Assembly: GCF_937616625.2 (NCBI RefSeq)
Contig: NC_065574.1
Coordinates: 8,372,501-8,436,500 of the forward strand
DNA: 64,000 nt
DNA from: Mercurialis annua
Lineage: Eukaryota > Streptophyta > Magnoliopsida > Malpighiales > Euphorbiaceae
Direction of reading: 5' to 3'
Position 1 is the stretch's first letter. The number at the start of each line of letters is the position of its first letter. Positions 11,629 through 21,325 of this stretch are shown here, one piece after another. The notes under the pieces were generated by a model that saw only the letters and a program-made list of their open reading frames with translations, had not been told where the DNA came from and searched no databases. A program made the position numbers and the translations under genes.

Positions 11629-12421
11629 CTAATTAAACATCAAACCCAAAATAACAGCTACTGCAGACACTGATACACCAGCAAGCACCTTAGAAGATGC
11701 AGAGCCTGGAGGAGAAGTGGTGGGACCCATAGTCCTTGGGTTACTATTCTGGCCTCCGGGTCCACCAGCTGTTGGTGGATCCGATGTAGGGCAATCGGCA
11801 GTGGGGACATTGTTTTCCAGAGACGGTGTAGTAGGAGTGGTCGGAGTGGGCGTGGTGGGAGGAGCTGGAGAGGAGCCTGGCGGTGATGAGGAGACAGTGA
11901 TGGCTAGTTTCTGGCCAAGTTGACAGTGCTGAGAGAATGTACAAATATAGTAGTGATCGCCGGCGGTGGCGAGAGTGATGTTGACAGGTCCGGTGGTGAT
12001 CAAATCTCCTATAGCGTTTGCATCACTGCATGCATCGAATGATGCTTTCGGAACCCGCTGTACATCGTGAGCATTGGTGGCGAAGTTGAACACTGATCAT
12101 AAAAAAAACCAAAAAGATTAGAGATGGAATTATATTAGTTCCATAATTTTGCATTCAACATTCTTTAAACATATAATAATTAGATTAATACATTTTAATG
12201 AGTTAAAAAAAACATTAAAACAAAACAAACATACGCAAGGTATCTCCAACAGAGAAAGTCTTGGAAGTAGCCCAGTCGGTGTAACCAGCAGCACCATTAC
12301 TAGGAATAGTCCAACCTATCCCATCTCCAACAACATGCACTGTCTGTGCCCATGCACACTGCATTAAAACAGCCATAACTAAACCAATACCTACGCCATT
12401 AATACACCTTCGAATTCCCAT
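11629..12421 (-). CDS. Mavicyanin-type phytocyanin (blue copper protein), probably GPI-anchored
   Basis: Two exons, 12421-12235 and 12092-11629, joined across a 142-bp intron (GTATGT...GATCAG), give 216 residues. The junction restores GDTLLFNF, a conserved phytocyanin stretch that neither exon has alone. Residues 1-25 are a signal peptide ending QCAWA. The plastocyanin-like domain carries copper ligands H71, C113, H118 and Q123 in CTFSQHCQLGQK, and a disulphide pair C84-C119. Glutamine as the axial ligand indicates the stellacyanin/mavicyanin subclass rather than the Met-ligand uclacyanins. A Pro/Ser/Thr-rich linker, likely O-glycosylated, precedes a hydrophobic tail (VLAGVSVSAVAVILGLMFN) expected to direct GPI attachment. 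The likely role is one-electron transfer or cell-wall redox at the outer plasma membrane; the substrate is unknown. Confidence 0.9.
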
Positions 12422-12547
12422 TCTTCTTAATAATTTGTATTATCTTCTTCTAGCTGATCTTTATAATATGAACCCGTTAACTGATCTTTAATTTGTACTA
12501 TATGGTAAGATTTGATTGTAGTTGAGATATATGAGAGTGTTTGCTGG

Positions 12548-12556
12548 TTTATATAG
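12548..12556 (-). promoter_or_regulatory. TATA box of the phytocyanin gene
   Basis: CTATATAAA on the minus strand lies 127 nt upstream of the start codon and is the only good TATA match there. It predicts a 5' UTR of about 95 nt. Confidence 0.55.
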
Positions 12557-13461
12557 AGTGTAACAACTAATGGCGGTCTAAATTGTCTGAAGAAGAAGCA
12601 TATACGTGTTGTGTTGAGTCTTGATGAGTTGAAAATTGGAATGCATGGTAGACTTCATCTTACGTTCCTTTTGGGCCATACACACTTACCAATTCCCTTC
12701 ACCTTTACTTGGTCTTACATTTATTTTCTTCATTTTTATTTTTAAAGTGTGATTTCCTTTTTATTTATGTAATATATAATTACACAACATTTACATCATT
12801 ACAAAATTTAAGATGGAGAAATTAATATTTTATTTGATATAAAATGAGCTCTACGAGTCCATACAAATGAATCCCCATAGTTGTATGTGATTTATGAAAA
12901 AAATAATTAAGAAATTTAATTTTTTAAATGATTTGTATCTAGTTTGTATAAATTGTAAAATAAATATTTGAAAGTTGAATTAAATAAGGGGTAAGAATTA
13001 GAGAGGTTTCTACATCATTAGAAGTCCATGTCTCATAAAGTCAATAAATTAGACTAATACGGTTTGCAACTAAAGATTCTAGAGTTGCTCTTGCTTCAAC
13101 CAAAAATTGAAGAAAATTTGGTGTTCATTTTATGGAACTTGTAATTTCTTCTAAATTGCGAGACTTCACAATGCAGACAAATAAGACTTCTTAAACAATA
13201 TTAAAATTAGGAATTTTTCAAAGAGGATTTAAGGTTCATGCCCATAAATGATGGGGGAATTTTTCTAGCTTATATTTTATTTTTAAAAATTTCTTCTATA
13301 AGTTATGGAAGACACATTAATAATTAACTGTAGTTTATAATATTAATGGATGGTAGAGTTTAATTATTCAGTTTTGAAACAATGAGAATTTTTTTTTTGT
13401 ATATAGATACATGATGTGTTTTAAACAGATGTCAACTATATATGAGATGACATTTTTAAAT
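12557..13461. other. Intergenic, no gene seen
   Basis: Upstream of the phytocyanin promoter. AT-rich; no coding frame or element that I can support. Confidence 0.5.
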
Positions 13462-13614
13462 TTTTCATATTCAGATCAATTTCCACTTGAGTCGAGTAGA
13501 TTCCTTGCGGGAGGCAAAACTCTAATCCTAAATTTTAAACGACTTCATACATGATTACGGTTCGAACCCACTACTTCACTTAAACTAAGAGAACGCCTTA
13601 CCAACTCACCTATA
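13462..13614 (-). mobile_element. tRNA-derived SINE relic
   Basis: Read on the minus strand it starts GGTGAGTTGGTAAGGCG (A-box-like) and carries GGGTTCGAACC (B box) about 45 nt later. The body is shared with the plus-strand copy near 15045 (both contain CATGTATG.A...CGTTTAAAATTT). Ends and target duplication are not clear. It abuts the MITE that begins at 13625. Confidence 0.6.
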
Positions 13615-13624
13615 TTTTGGGATT

Positions 13625-13915
13625 GACTTAAGTAGCAATTTGCCCCTTCAAGTTATAAGCAATGGTCAATTAACATATAAATTAATTTTGTTGGCAAATC
13701 AATACACGAACTTGGTGATTATGGGCAATTAGCCCATTTTGGCAAATTAAATTTCCAATTTAAGAGAAAATTAACTTACAAATTGAGGGGCAAATTGCCA
13801 AAATGGGCAGATTGCCCATAATCACCAAGTTCAGGTACTGATTTGCTCTCAAAGTTAATTTATGCGTTCATTGCCAATTACTTATAAGTTTAGGGGGCAT
13901 ATTGCCACTTAAGTC
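13625..13915. mobile_element. Mutator-type MITE (291 bp, long foldback arms)
   Basis: The ends are GACTTAAGTAGCAATTTGCC and, inverted, GACTTAAGTGGCAATATGCC. The arms are about 118 bp each and highly similar. A perfect 10-bp target duplication, TTTTGGGATT, flanks the element (13615-13624 and 13916-13925). It has no coding capacity. The well-matched arms suggest a fairly recent insertion; the transcript would form a long hairpin. Confidence 0.9.
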
Positions 13916-13925
13916 TTTTGGGATT

Positions 13926-15044
13926 AACAAAGAGAGTTTAATTATGTCAAAAATTAGTTTAAAAATTTATGTCTATTTTTAAAAAGACTATGAGATTTTT
14001 TTTTATATCTTTTACCTTTCTTTTCCATTGGCAATTTTTTTTGAATCAAGAAATTTTCATTAAGCAAATATTAAAAACAGTTACAAGTATTTGAATGTGT
14101 ACTGACCTGACATAAAACAGAATGTCTGAACAAGAATTACGCAACATTGTTTGCATCTTTTAATAAATTTAAAAATAAAATAATTATATAATTACTTAGA
14201 TATTAATTATATATAAAATCACTACATTTATAACTATTTTTAATTTAATCATGTTCTTTAAAATTATTATATAAAATCAACATCTTTTAAAAAATTTAAA
14301 TCTGTAGCGTTTTAAAATACGATGAATTTTTGCTGACTAGGCAAATAAAAAATGGCGTGGTGAAAAATTATTGTATGGGTCAATTACATATTAAATCAAC
14401 ATATTTATATATTTTTTCAATTTAATTACAGCTTTTAATTTTAAAAATTTATCATAGATTTTAATCTGAAATTCGCTGGATTTAAAACGATGATAAATTT
14501 GATTTTTTTAAAAGGTGTGGTTTTATATGACAATTTTTAAAGATGGTGACAAAAATAAAAAAAAAAATATAAAGATAGTGATTAAATATATAATTAATTC
14601 ATAATAATAAATTATCAATAAAAACATTTCACAATAAACTGTAAAGCTCTTTTTACTTTTTATAAAAAATACAAAGAGATTTTCATAAATAAGAGATATA
14701 ATAAATTTTTATAAAAAAAAGAGATAAAAGATAACTATCACAAAAAATTAACTATAGTTCTAACTAAATATTTTCATTCTGAATTTAATATAGTCTTTAA
14801 AATTTTCATATTAAAAAAATAAAGTTAATTTAAGTTTTTTTTATTATTATTATTTTAACAAAAATATGATCGGGGAGAATTAACGGGAATTAGTTAAGAA
14901 GAAAAAAATTCATTTTAAATTATGGCTGACCTTCGAATGATGTACAACGAAAATTGGCCATCTAAGCTGGAACTCACTAGCAATTTAGTTTTAATTATTC
15001 AAGAAACAACGAAACAACTAATTAAAAATAGAAAATAGAATTTT
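13926..15044. other. Intergenic, no gene seen
   Basis: Very AT-rich. A few stretches (for example about 14300-14580) resemble arms of the MITEs described elsewhere, but termini could not be defined. Confidence 0.4.
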
Positions 15045-15205
15045 AAGGCGCAAATGAATTGGTAAGATGCTTTTTTTAAGTGAGATTGCAGGTTTAAACC
15101 GTACACATGTATGTAACCGTTTAAAATTTGGGGTCAAAACTTTACCTTCGATAAAAAACTTATCCGATTTCAGTGGGAATTAATTTGACTGTGAAAGATT
15201 TAAAG
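15045..15205 (+). mobile_element. tRNA-derived SINE relic, same family as 13462-13614
   Basis: AATTGGTAAGATGC and the later GGTTTAAACCGTAC correspond to decayed A and B boxes. The following CATGTATG, CGTTTAAAATTT and the GTGGGAATTAATTTGACTG tail match the minus-strand copy near 13.5 kb. Confidence 0.5.
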
Positions 15206-15347
15206 ATGGTGTTTCATTGTTATATACCCCAAAAGGAATAGAGAGTAGAATTGATATTGGCTACCATAAAAATAAGAGTTTTAGAAAGAGCAAACCTAGA
15301 TAGCTTCAACTACCCCCAATACCAGTTCCATATATTGTATGCATTAT

Positions 15348-15817
15348 AAGGGTGTAACCAACCGATGGAACTAAACTAAACTAAAATTTTAATTTGTTTT
15401 AGTTTAGGGTAAATTTAGTTTGATTTTAGTCTTTATTTTAAAAGGTTTTGTTAATTCGGTTTGATTCAGTTTATAATATGAAATTTCTGAATAATCGAAC
15501 CGACCAAATAATCGAATTATATATATAATGTTACTTTTTAAATTTTTGTAAAAAAATAAGGTATTTTTGTAAATTTCTGTAGGTTTTAAAAACTAATTGC
15601 CCTTAAAATTGTATATTAATTCCAAATAAGTTTTAAAAATTTTTACTTTTTTAATAATCAATTTTAATGAAATTTAATTATTCGGTTAACCAAAATAACT
15701 GATCGAACCAAAATATTATTTTGGTTCAGTTTCAATATAATTCGATTATAAAAAAATTATGGTATTTCGATTTTAGTTATTTCAGTTCTATTTTGAACCG
15801 ACCGATACTCACCTTTA
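15348..15817. mobile_element. Degenerate foldback with GGTGAG...GGTCGGTTC ends
   Basis: The left end AAGGGTGTAACCAACCGATGG and the right end, inverted (AAAGGTGAGTATCGGTCGGTT), are imperfectly matched. The interior is built from ACCGAACC/GGTTCGGTT motifs. It belongs with the 20251-20609 element. No clean target duplication was found. Confidence 0.4.
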
Positions 15818-16352
15818 GTTTCATATATATGAACCATGTTGCTAGATTTAGTTTGGGTTAGTCCCTTAACTAAGTTAACAAAAAATAAATTAACCAAATT
15901 ATATTAAAATGTATTTAAATTAAATCATAATCAAATTAAAACATTAAATTCGATAAGTTTTTTGGTTAACCAAATAATAAATTTTATTAACATTCATTAT
16001 TACCAATTAAATAATAAAAATAAAAAATTAATATCAATGTCAGTTTTTTATTTTATAAGGGGTAAATTTAAAAAAACAACATAAGGGGCAAATTGACATT
16101 TAAGGAATATTAAAATAAAATAAAAAAATATTTAAAAATTTTGAAAAAATTATAAAAATTACTCCCTTCGTCCTATTTTGTTTGTTTTATTTTTTATTTT
16201 CTGATGTCCTAAAACGATATCACAATTAGATTTTAGACACATACTTTTTTATCCTTAATATTAATTAATAGAGTTTATTGATTAATGTTTATAATAAATA
16301 AGTGTGTTTGACTATTTTATATTTTCAATGCGAAAGTTAAATTATTTTATTA

Positions 16353-16608
16353 CTCCTTCTGTCCCATTCTAATTGAACATATTTTCTATTTTAATTGAGC
16401 GTCCCATTCTAATTGAAAACTTCTATTTATAGAATAGTTCTCACGCTATTTTTCTTTTTCTACCCTCTTCAATTAATGCATTTATAAAGCATATTTTTAA
16501 AAAATTGTGATGCATTTAATATAATGTGAGAATATAAAAATAAACTTATTAAATTTTTTTAAATAATGTGCAATGAGAATTTTCTCAATTAGAATGGGAC
16601 GGAGCGAG
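16353..16608. mobile_element. Stowaway-like MITE
   Basis: Terminal inverted repeats are CTCCTTCTGTCCCATTCTAA and, inverted, CTCGCTCCGTCCCATTCTAA. They are flanked by the TA dinucleotide duplication typical of Tc1/mariner-derived Stowaway elements. Length 256 bp, non-coding. Confidence 0.85.
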
Positions 16609-16610
16609 TA

Positions 16611-16895
16611 TATAAATATGATAGGCATTTAATTCTATTTTTAATGCATGAAGTACACTTGTCTTTTTCACTATATAATTATAAGAGTTGATTCCGTTAA
16701 AAATCACAATTTTTACACGAAATTTCATTTTAATCATTATTTATTTTATTATATAAATATGATCTTTTGAGGCATTTAATTCTATTTTTAATGCATGAAG
16801 TACGCTTGTCTTTTTGATTATATAATTATAAGAGTTAATTCCATTAAAAATCGCAACCTTCACACGAAGTTTCATTTTAATCATTACTTTAAAAG
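16611..16895. repeat. Tandem duplication, period 141 bp
   Basis: Copy 1 (16611-16751) and copy 2 (16752-16895) share GGCATTTAATTCTATTTTTA, the following ATGCATGAAGTAC and TATATAATTATAAGAGTT. Both contain the same left junction of the MITE that continues from 16831. Confidence 0.8.
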
Positions 16896-17146
16896 TTGCC
16901 ATATAAAACCACGACTTTTTTCTTCTTCAAATATATAACTAAATTATTTTTTAGTGTATTAATTTTGTTGACTTGACTCCTGGAATCTGACGGATTTGAA
17001 AAAAATAAAAAATGAAAATACATCGAAAAATATAGATTTGATAGATTTGAAAGAAAAAAAGGTCATGGTTTTATATGACAATTTTTGAAAGTCGTGATTA
17101 AAATGAAATTTCGTGAAAATGTCGCGATTTTTTTATGAAATTAACG
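16831..17146. mobile_element. Mutator-type MITE (316 bp foldback)
   Basis: The left end AGAGTTAATTCCATTAAAAA and the inverted right end CGTTAATTTCATAAAAAAAT match. The arms run inward through TTTCATTTTAATCA and ATATAAAACCA. A perfect 9-bp duplication, ATAATTATA, flanks it (16822-16830 and 17147-17155). It resembles the element at 60110-60385 in its terminal sequence. Confidence 0.85.
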
Positions 17147-17155
17147 ATAATTATA

Positions 17156-17734
17156 AATCATAACTCAATAAACAAGAAAGATAATGAAGGATATAAAAGA
17201 AAAAATGTGTTAATTTTTTTTAATATGTGTAAGAAAAAAAACAAATAGGAGAAATAAAATGGAATGGAATGGAAGGAGTGTTTTGTATATTTACATATAA
17301 ATAATTTGATCAAGTAATTCAAAAATTTCCGACTGATCAAATATATCATAACTAACCAAATTCTAGAATTATTATTCATCATAATTAAACTATTTTTTTT
17401 TTGATAATTAATTAAACTAAATTAATTTATAACATATGAAATCAAATCTCAGCTGGCTATATATAAAATCAAAAATAAAATACTATGAGAAAAGTATATT
17501 ATAAACAGCTCCTTTGACCTTTTTATTATTTTGTTTTAATTCAATTTCTTGTACAAGAATATGGTACACACATTGCTGAAGACATATGAAAAACCGTCAG
17601 CCATATTTTCCCATAAATTAATTAAAGAATTTCAAATTGACATGTTACAAACTAAAATATTAATGAATTCAACAATCTTTAATCAATCAAATAGATTGAA
17701 ATTGAATTAGAGAAGCTGTTCCACTTTTCACTAA
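17156..17734. other. 3' flank of the glucanase gene, no gene seen
   Basis: AT-rich. No frame with coding character. Confidence 0.4.
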
Positions 17735-19551
17735 TCATGAAGCTGAAAGTAATAGCAGAACTGCTGTACAAGTTGCAAGAACTAATGCCCAAGAAGAACC
17801 CATCCAACCAAAAGCTCCACCACCACCCTGTATGCATAACAATATTAGCCATAATATATAAAGATAATAAAAAAATATAAAATTAGGGCGACACTATTCT
17901 CATCATAATACTCCTTCCGTCCCATTTTAAATGCATACCTTCAAACGAAGAAGAGATGAGACTGCAGACGAATCTCTAAGTCCGGTGAATCCAATATCGT
18001 ACGCAATACTCCCGTCAGGCTTAAACAATCCGAAATTCCTCTCGGAAGTTGGCCCCGGCTTCAAATTCTCATTAAACAAAGCAAACACATAAGCTCTAAC
18101 AGGACTTTTCGGCCTATACGGAGTACCCTTTTTCTTAGTCAGCTTTTTCCTCAAATTCTTGTTATACGTCTTCGCATTTTGCAGATTAGCACCCGCTTCA
18201 TCATCATCTCCCCGAGACGCCCAGCCAGTTTCCGAAACTATAACTTCGGTTTTACCAAATCCCGCCTTTTCGAGCGCGTAATAAGCTGCATCAACTTGAG
18301 CATCGAACATGTTATCATAATGCAGATTCGACTTTGGATCGACAATTCCGGGGTTTGATTTGAAAAGCGCGTAGTTTACGTCGATGTGCTCAGGATCGCT
18401 CTTGTAAGCGAGAAACGGGTATGCGTTTATGTAAAATGGCGAGTCGATCTGTGAGAAGAATTGTAGAAGCGGTTTCATGTAAATAAGAACATCTTCTTTG
18501 AATACACAAGCCGAAGGTGGATACGAATTGGCGAAAACTGCTTCGGAATGTGGACTCGAAACTTCGATTTTCTTTTCGAGACCGAGTCTTTGAAGCGAAG
18601 AGTACACGTTTTTCGTGGCCGGGAGGAGAACTTCCCACAGTTCGTGATCTCCTCCGCCTAAGATTTCGTTTCCGACTGCGATTCCGACGATTTTAGTTCC
18701 TGGAAGGAATGGCTCTACGTTGGTTTTGATCCAGTTCATGGTTCGGTCCTCGCCAATGCTCATTTCTTTGAGAAACTCATTGCCGAGTCCGACGATTATG
18801 CCGATGCCTGAATTTTTGAAAGCTTTGAGAACGTCTTGATTGGCGTCGTAGATTCTAATGTTGTTAATCTTTGCAGCTCGTAGAAGTGTTACCACACTTG
18901 TTGGTGATGGTAAATTGTCTGCTATTCTGCCATAGTTTACTCCATATGTTCCTGTGAATGCCTGCCCTGTCGAAGCTATGATACACAAATAACAAAATAA
19001 TTTTAGACTCAATTTTACAAAATCAATACCAAATTCCCATTATCTTTTATAAAATATTTTAAGCAAATTCCATTGAATAAGAAACGTAACTAAAAGAATA
19101 CAATAATCAACAGCTGATATGTGAGTAGAATCATACTTAATTTATATACTTAAGACGACTTGAGTACAATTGAAATTAAATACTTCGAATCAGACTATGA
19201 TTAGCAAAATTAAAAAAATAGTTAAAATTAATAAAAACGACAAACTTTTGGATTTTTAGAACGACACGATTTCCTTTTCAATACATATCTATCCTTTTTT
19301 AAATACATTGATTTGACGGTCGGAGCGGCTCGGGTGTTAAACTTAAAATTTCATATACTAACTAAATGTGATGACATAAAACTAGCTCATTTGAACTCAA
19401 CAAAACAAAAAGATGCAATGCCTACTTAACTCAATTAAAAATTCTTGAATATAAACTTAGAAATGAAGGAGAAAGGTTCAAAGTGATTACCAATAGAGAA
19501 GATGAGAGATGAGACGAAGAGAAGCCTAAGAAAGAAAGAAGAGGAAGCCAT
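17735..19551 (-). CDS. Glucan endo-1,3-beta-glucosidase, GH17, probably GPI-anchored
   Basis: Three exons, 19551-19491, 18975-17939 and 17827-17735, give 396 residues. Exon 1 codes a signal peptide (MASSSFFLRLLFVSSLIFSI); its last G joins CTTCGACAGG to read IASTGQAF. The GH17 barrel starts at GTYGVNYGRIADNLPSP. The proton donor is E124 in IAVGNEIL and the nucleophile E269 in VIVSETGWASRG, so the enzyme looks active. FALFNENLKPGP and ERNFGLFKPDGS are typical of the family end. Exon 3 adds GGGGAFGWMGSSWALVLATC and a hydrophobic end, a likely GPI signal; there is no CBM43 (X8) domain. It should hydrolyse beta-1,3-glucan (callose) at the cell surface, wall or plasmodesmata. The overall type is like Arabidopsis glucosidase 11; that assignment is tentative. 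Confidence 0.9.
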
Positions 19552-20250
19552 GGCTCTAGTGAAGAACAAAAAAATTAGTTCTTAGAATGATAATAAAATT
19601 GTTGGTTTTATGGTATTCCATAGCATCACATTTCAAGAAATCCCAAGGGTTAAGAGATTCTTAACCTTAATTGTACAAATCTTGGAAAGGAGAAGATTCT
19701 TCAGCTTTACTTATGGATCAAAGAAAATGAAATTTTTTCAAGGGATTGGTATAGATTCTTAACTTTACATTCAAAGTTAACTTTTTTGGTTTCTCCTTTC
19801 TATTCCAAGATTCTTTGGTTTGTCCATGCAAATGTTTTTTTTTTCTTTTTCTTGAGAAAGAACCAAGTTTTGACAATATAATATACTTTTCTTTCATAGT
19901 TCTTGATTTTGTTTCTGTTATATAGAATAATCCATGCACATTACTTGGTTTTTAGATGTATAAATTAAGCAGAAGAAATAACTTATATTTTATTTTCACT
20001 CACCAAAAAACGTTCATCTCTTGATTGTATTTATAAGAGAATGGATTTTGTTACTAAACATTGATGTTTCAATATCTTATGGTTTTGCTTTTCAAATATA
20101 AAATGAGTGATCTCATTTTTGTAGTACAGCCTGAAGTTCATCAACAATTTAATTAAGAAAAAAGAAGCATGAGATTCAGACTTCAATCTCGTATAAGTAA
20201 TGTGCAAAATTAGCCTTGCAAAGTGAGAATATTGTTGCTTAATCCAATTA
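19552..20250. other. 5' flank of the glucanase gene, no gene seen
   Basis: Non-coding, with pyrimidine-rich and T-rich stretches on the plus strand. The promoter is not clear by eye. Confidence 0.4.
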
Positions 20251-20609
20251 GGGGTGAGCATTCAGCCGGTTCAGTTAATTTGGTTTTTGGAATTCGGATT
20301 ACCGAGTGATCTAATGCTCAAAACCAAACCGGCTGAATATGAAATCCTAATCGAACCGACCAAATTGTTAATAAAAATTCAAAATCAAATAGAACAGAAT
20401 AGGTCGGTAATTTGGTCGATTCAGTTAACACCAAAACATACAAGGAAAAATTTATTTAAAACTTTCAGTTTATTTGGTCAGTTCGGTTAATTTGGATAAT
20501 TCAAATCTCAAACCAAACCAATAACTGAAATTTTTTAAATTTCAAAATAAATTAAATAGGTCAGTAATTCGGTCAGTTAAATCAGTTGGTTGGATATTTT
20601 GCTCACCCC
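20251..20609. mobile_element. Foldback element with GGGGTGAGCA / TGCTCACCCC ends
   Basis: Perfect 10-bp terminal inverted repeats continue imperfectly into TTCAGCCGGTTCAGTTAATT and its partner. The interior is many GGTTCGGTT/AACCGAACC-like motifs. Target duplication is uncertain (AATCCAA occurs near both ends). The superfamily is not decided. Confidence 0.65.
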
Positions 20610-21325
20610 GAAATCCAAATATCCCCGGCTTAAACTCATTTGTCGGGCAAGGGCGAGTTCAGGCGAGGCCTAATCAGACCTATCTCTTGTAAATACAAAT
20701 TCAAGTCTGATTCAGACATTTTATTATCCAAATCCAGCCATAAACTGAATTTATATGGATTCAAATTGGATTTTTCTTTTCCAAATATACATAAAATTTT
20801 AACTAAATATAAAAGTTCAAACCCGTCCTTCAGCGAATAAACTAAACGGCTCAAACTTGAACCGAACATAGTAGCCAAATTAAGTGTTCAAACCCTGACC
20901 AAGATGGACGGGCCAGGCGTATACAGAAACCATTGAACAAGTATACTCTAGCTACCAAGTTAACCATACATTAGTTCTACAATGAGCAAGAAAATAAGGG
21001 AACGGCAGAAGCACACAATATTAAGTTCAGTGTCTAACCATAATAATTTAGAGAAGTTCAAAGTCTACAATCTTAAGTTCCTGCACAATGTAACAAAAGA
21101 CTGCAGTCTGCAGCAACTACGACCTACTCTAGTCTTCCTGAGCACCAGAAGCGATACATACTTACCTACATACATTAAATCTAGTATCAACATACAATCA
21201 AATCTAGCAACAACGACAACATTGACGTTACAGTCAAACGAGCAATTCAAAAGGTCATCATAAGTTTAGAACTGAACGAGTCAGAGTTATAATAACAGAA
21301 CCACAACAGATCATGCGCATCTAAA
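20610..21325. other. 3' flank of the MBD gene, no gene seen
   Basis: Probably includes the MBD 3' UTR. Short frames here lack coding features. Confidence 0.4.

Noticed and set aside
16162..17279. Second Stowaway element with ends ACTCCCTTCGTCC and GGAATGGAAGGAGTG
   Set aside because: The two ends match poorly and would enclose several other elements; no convincing pairing.
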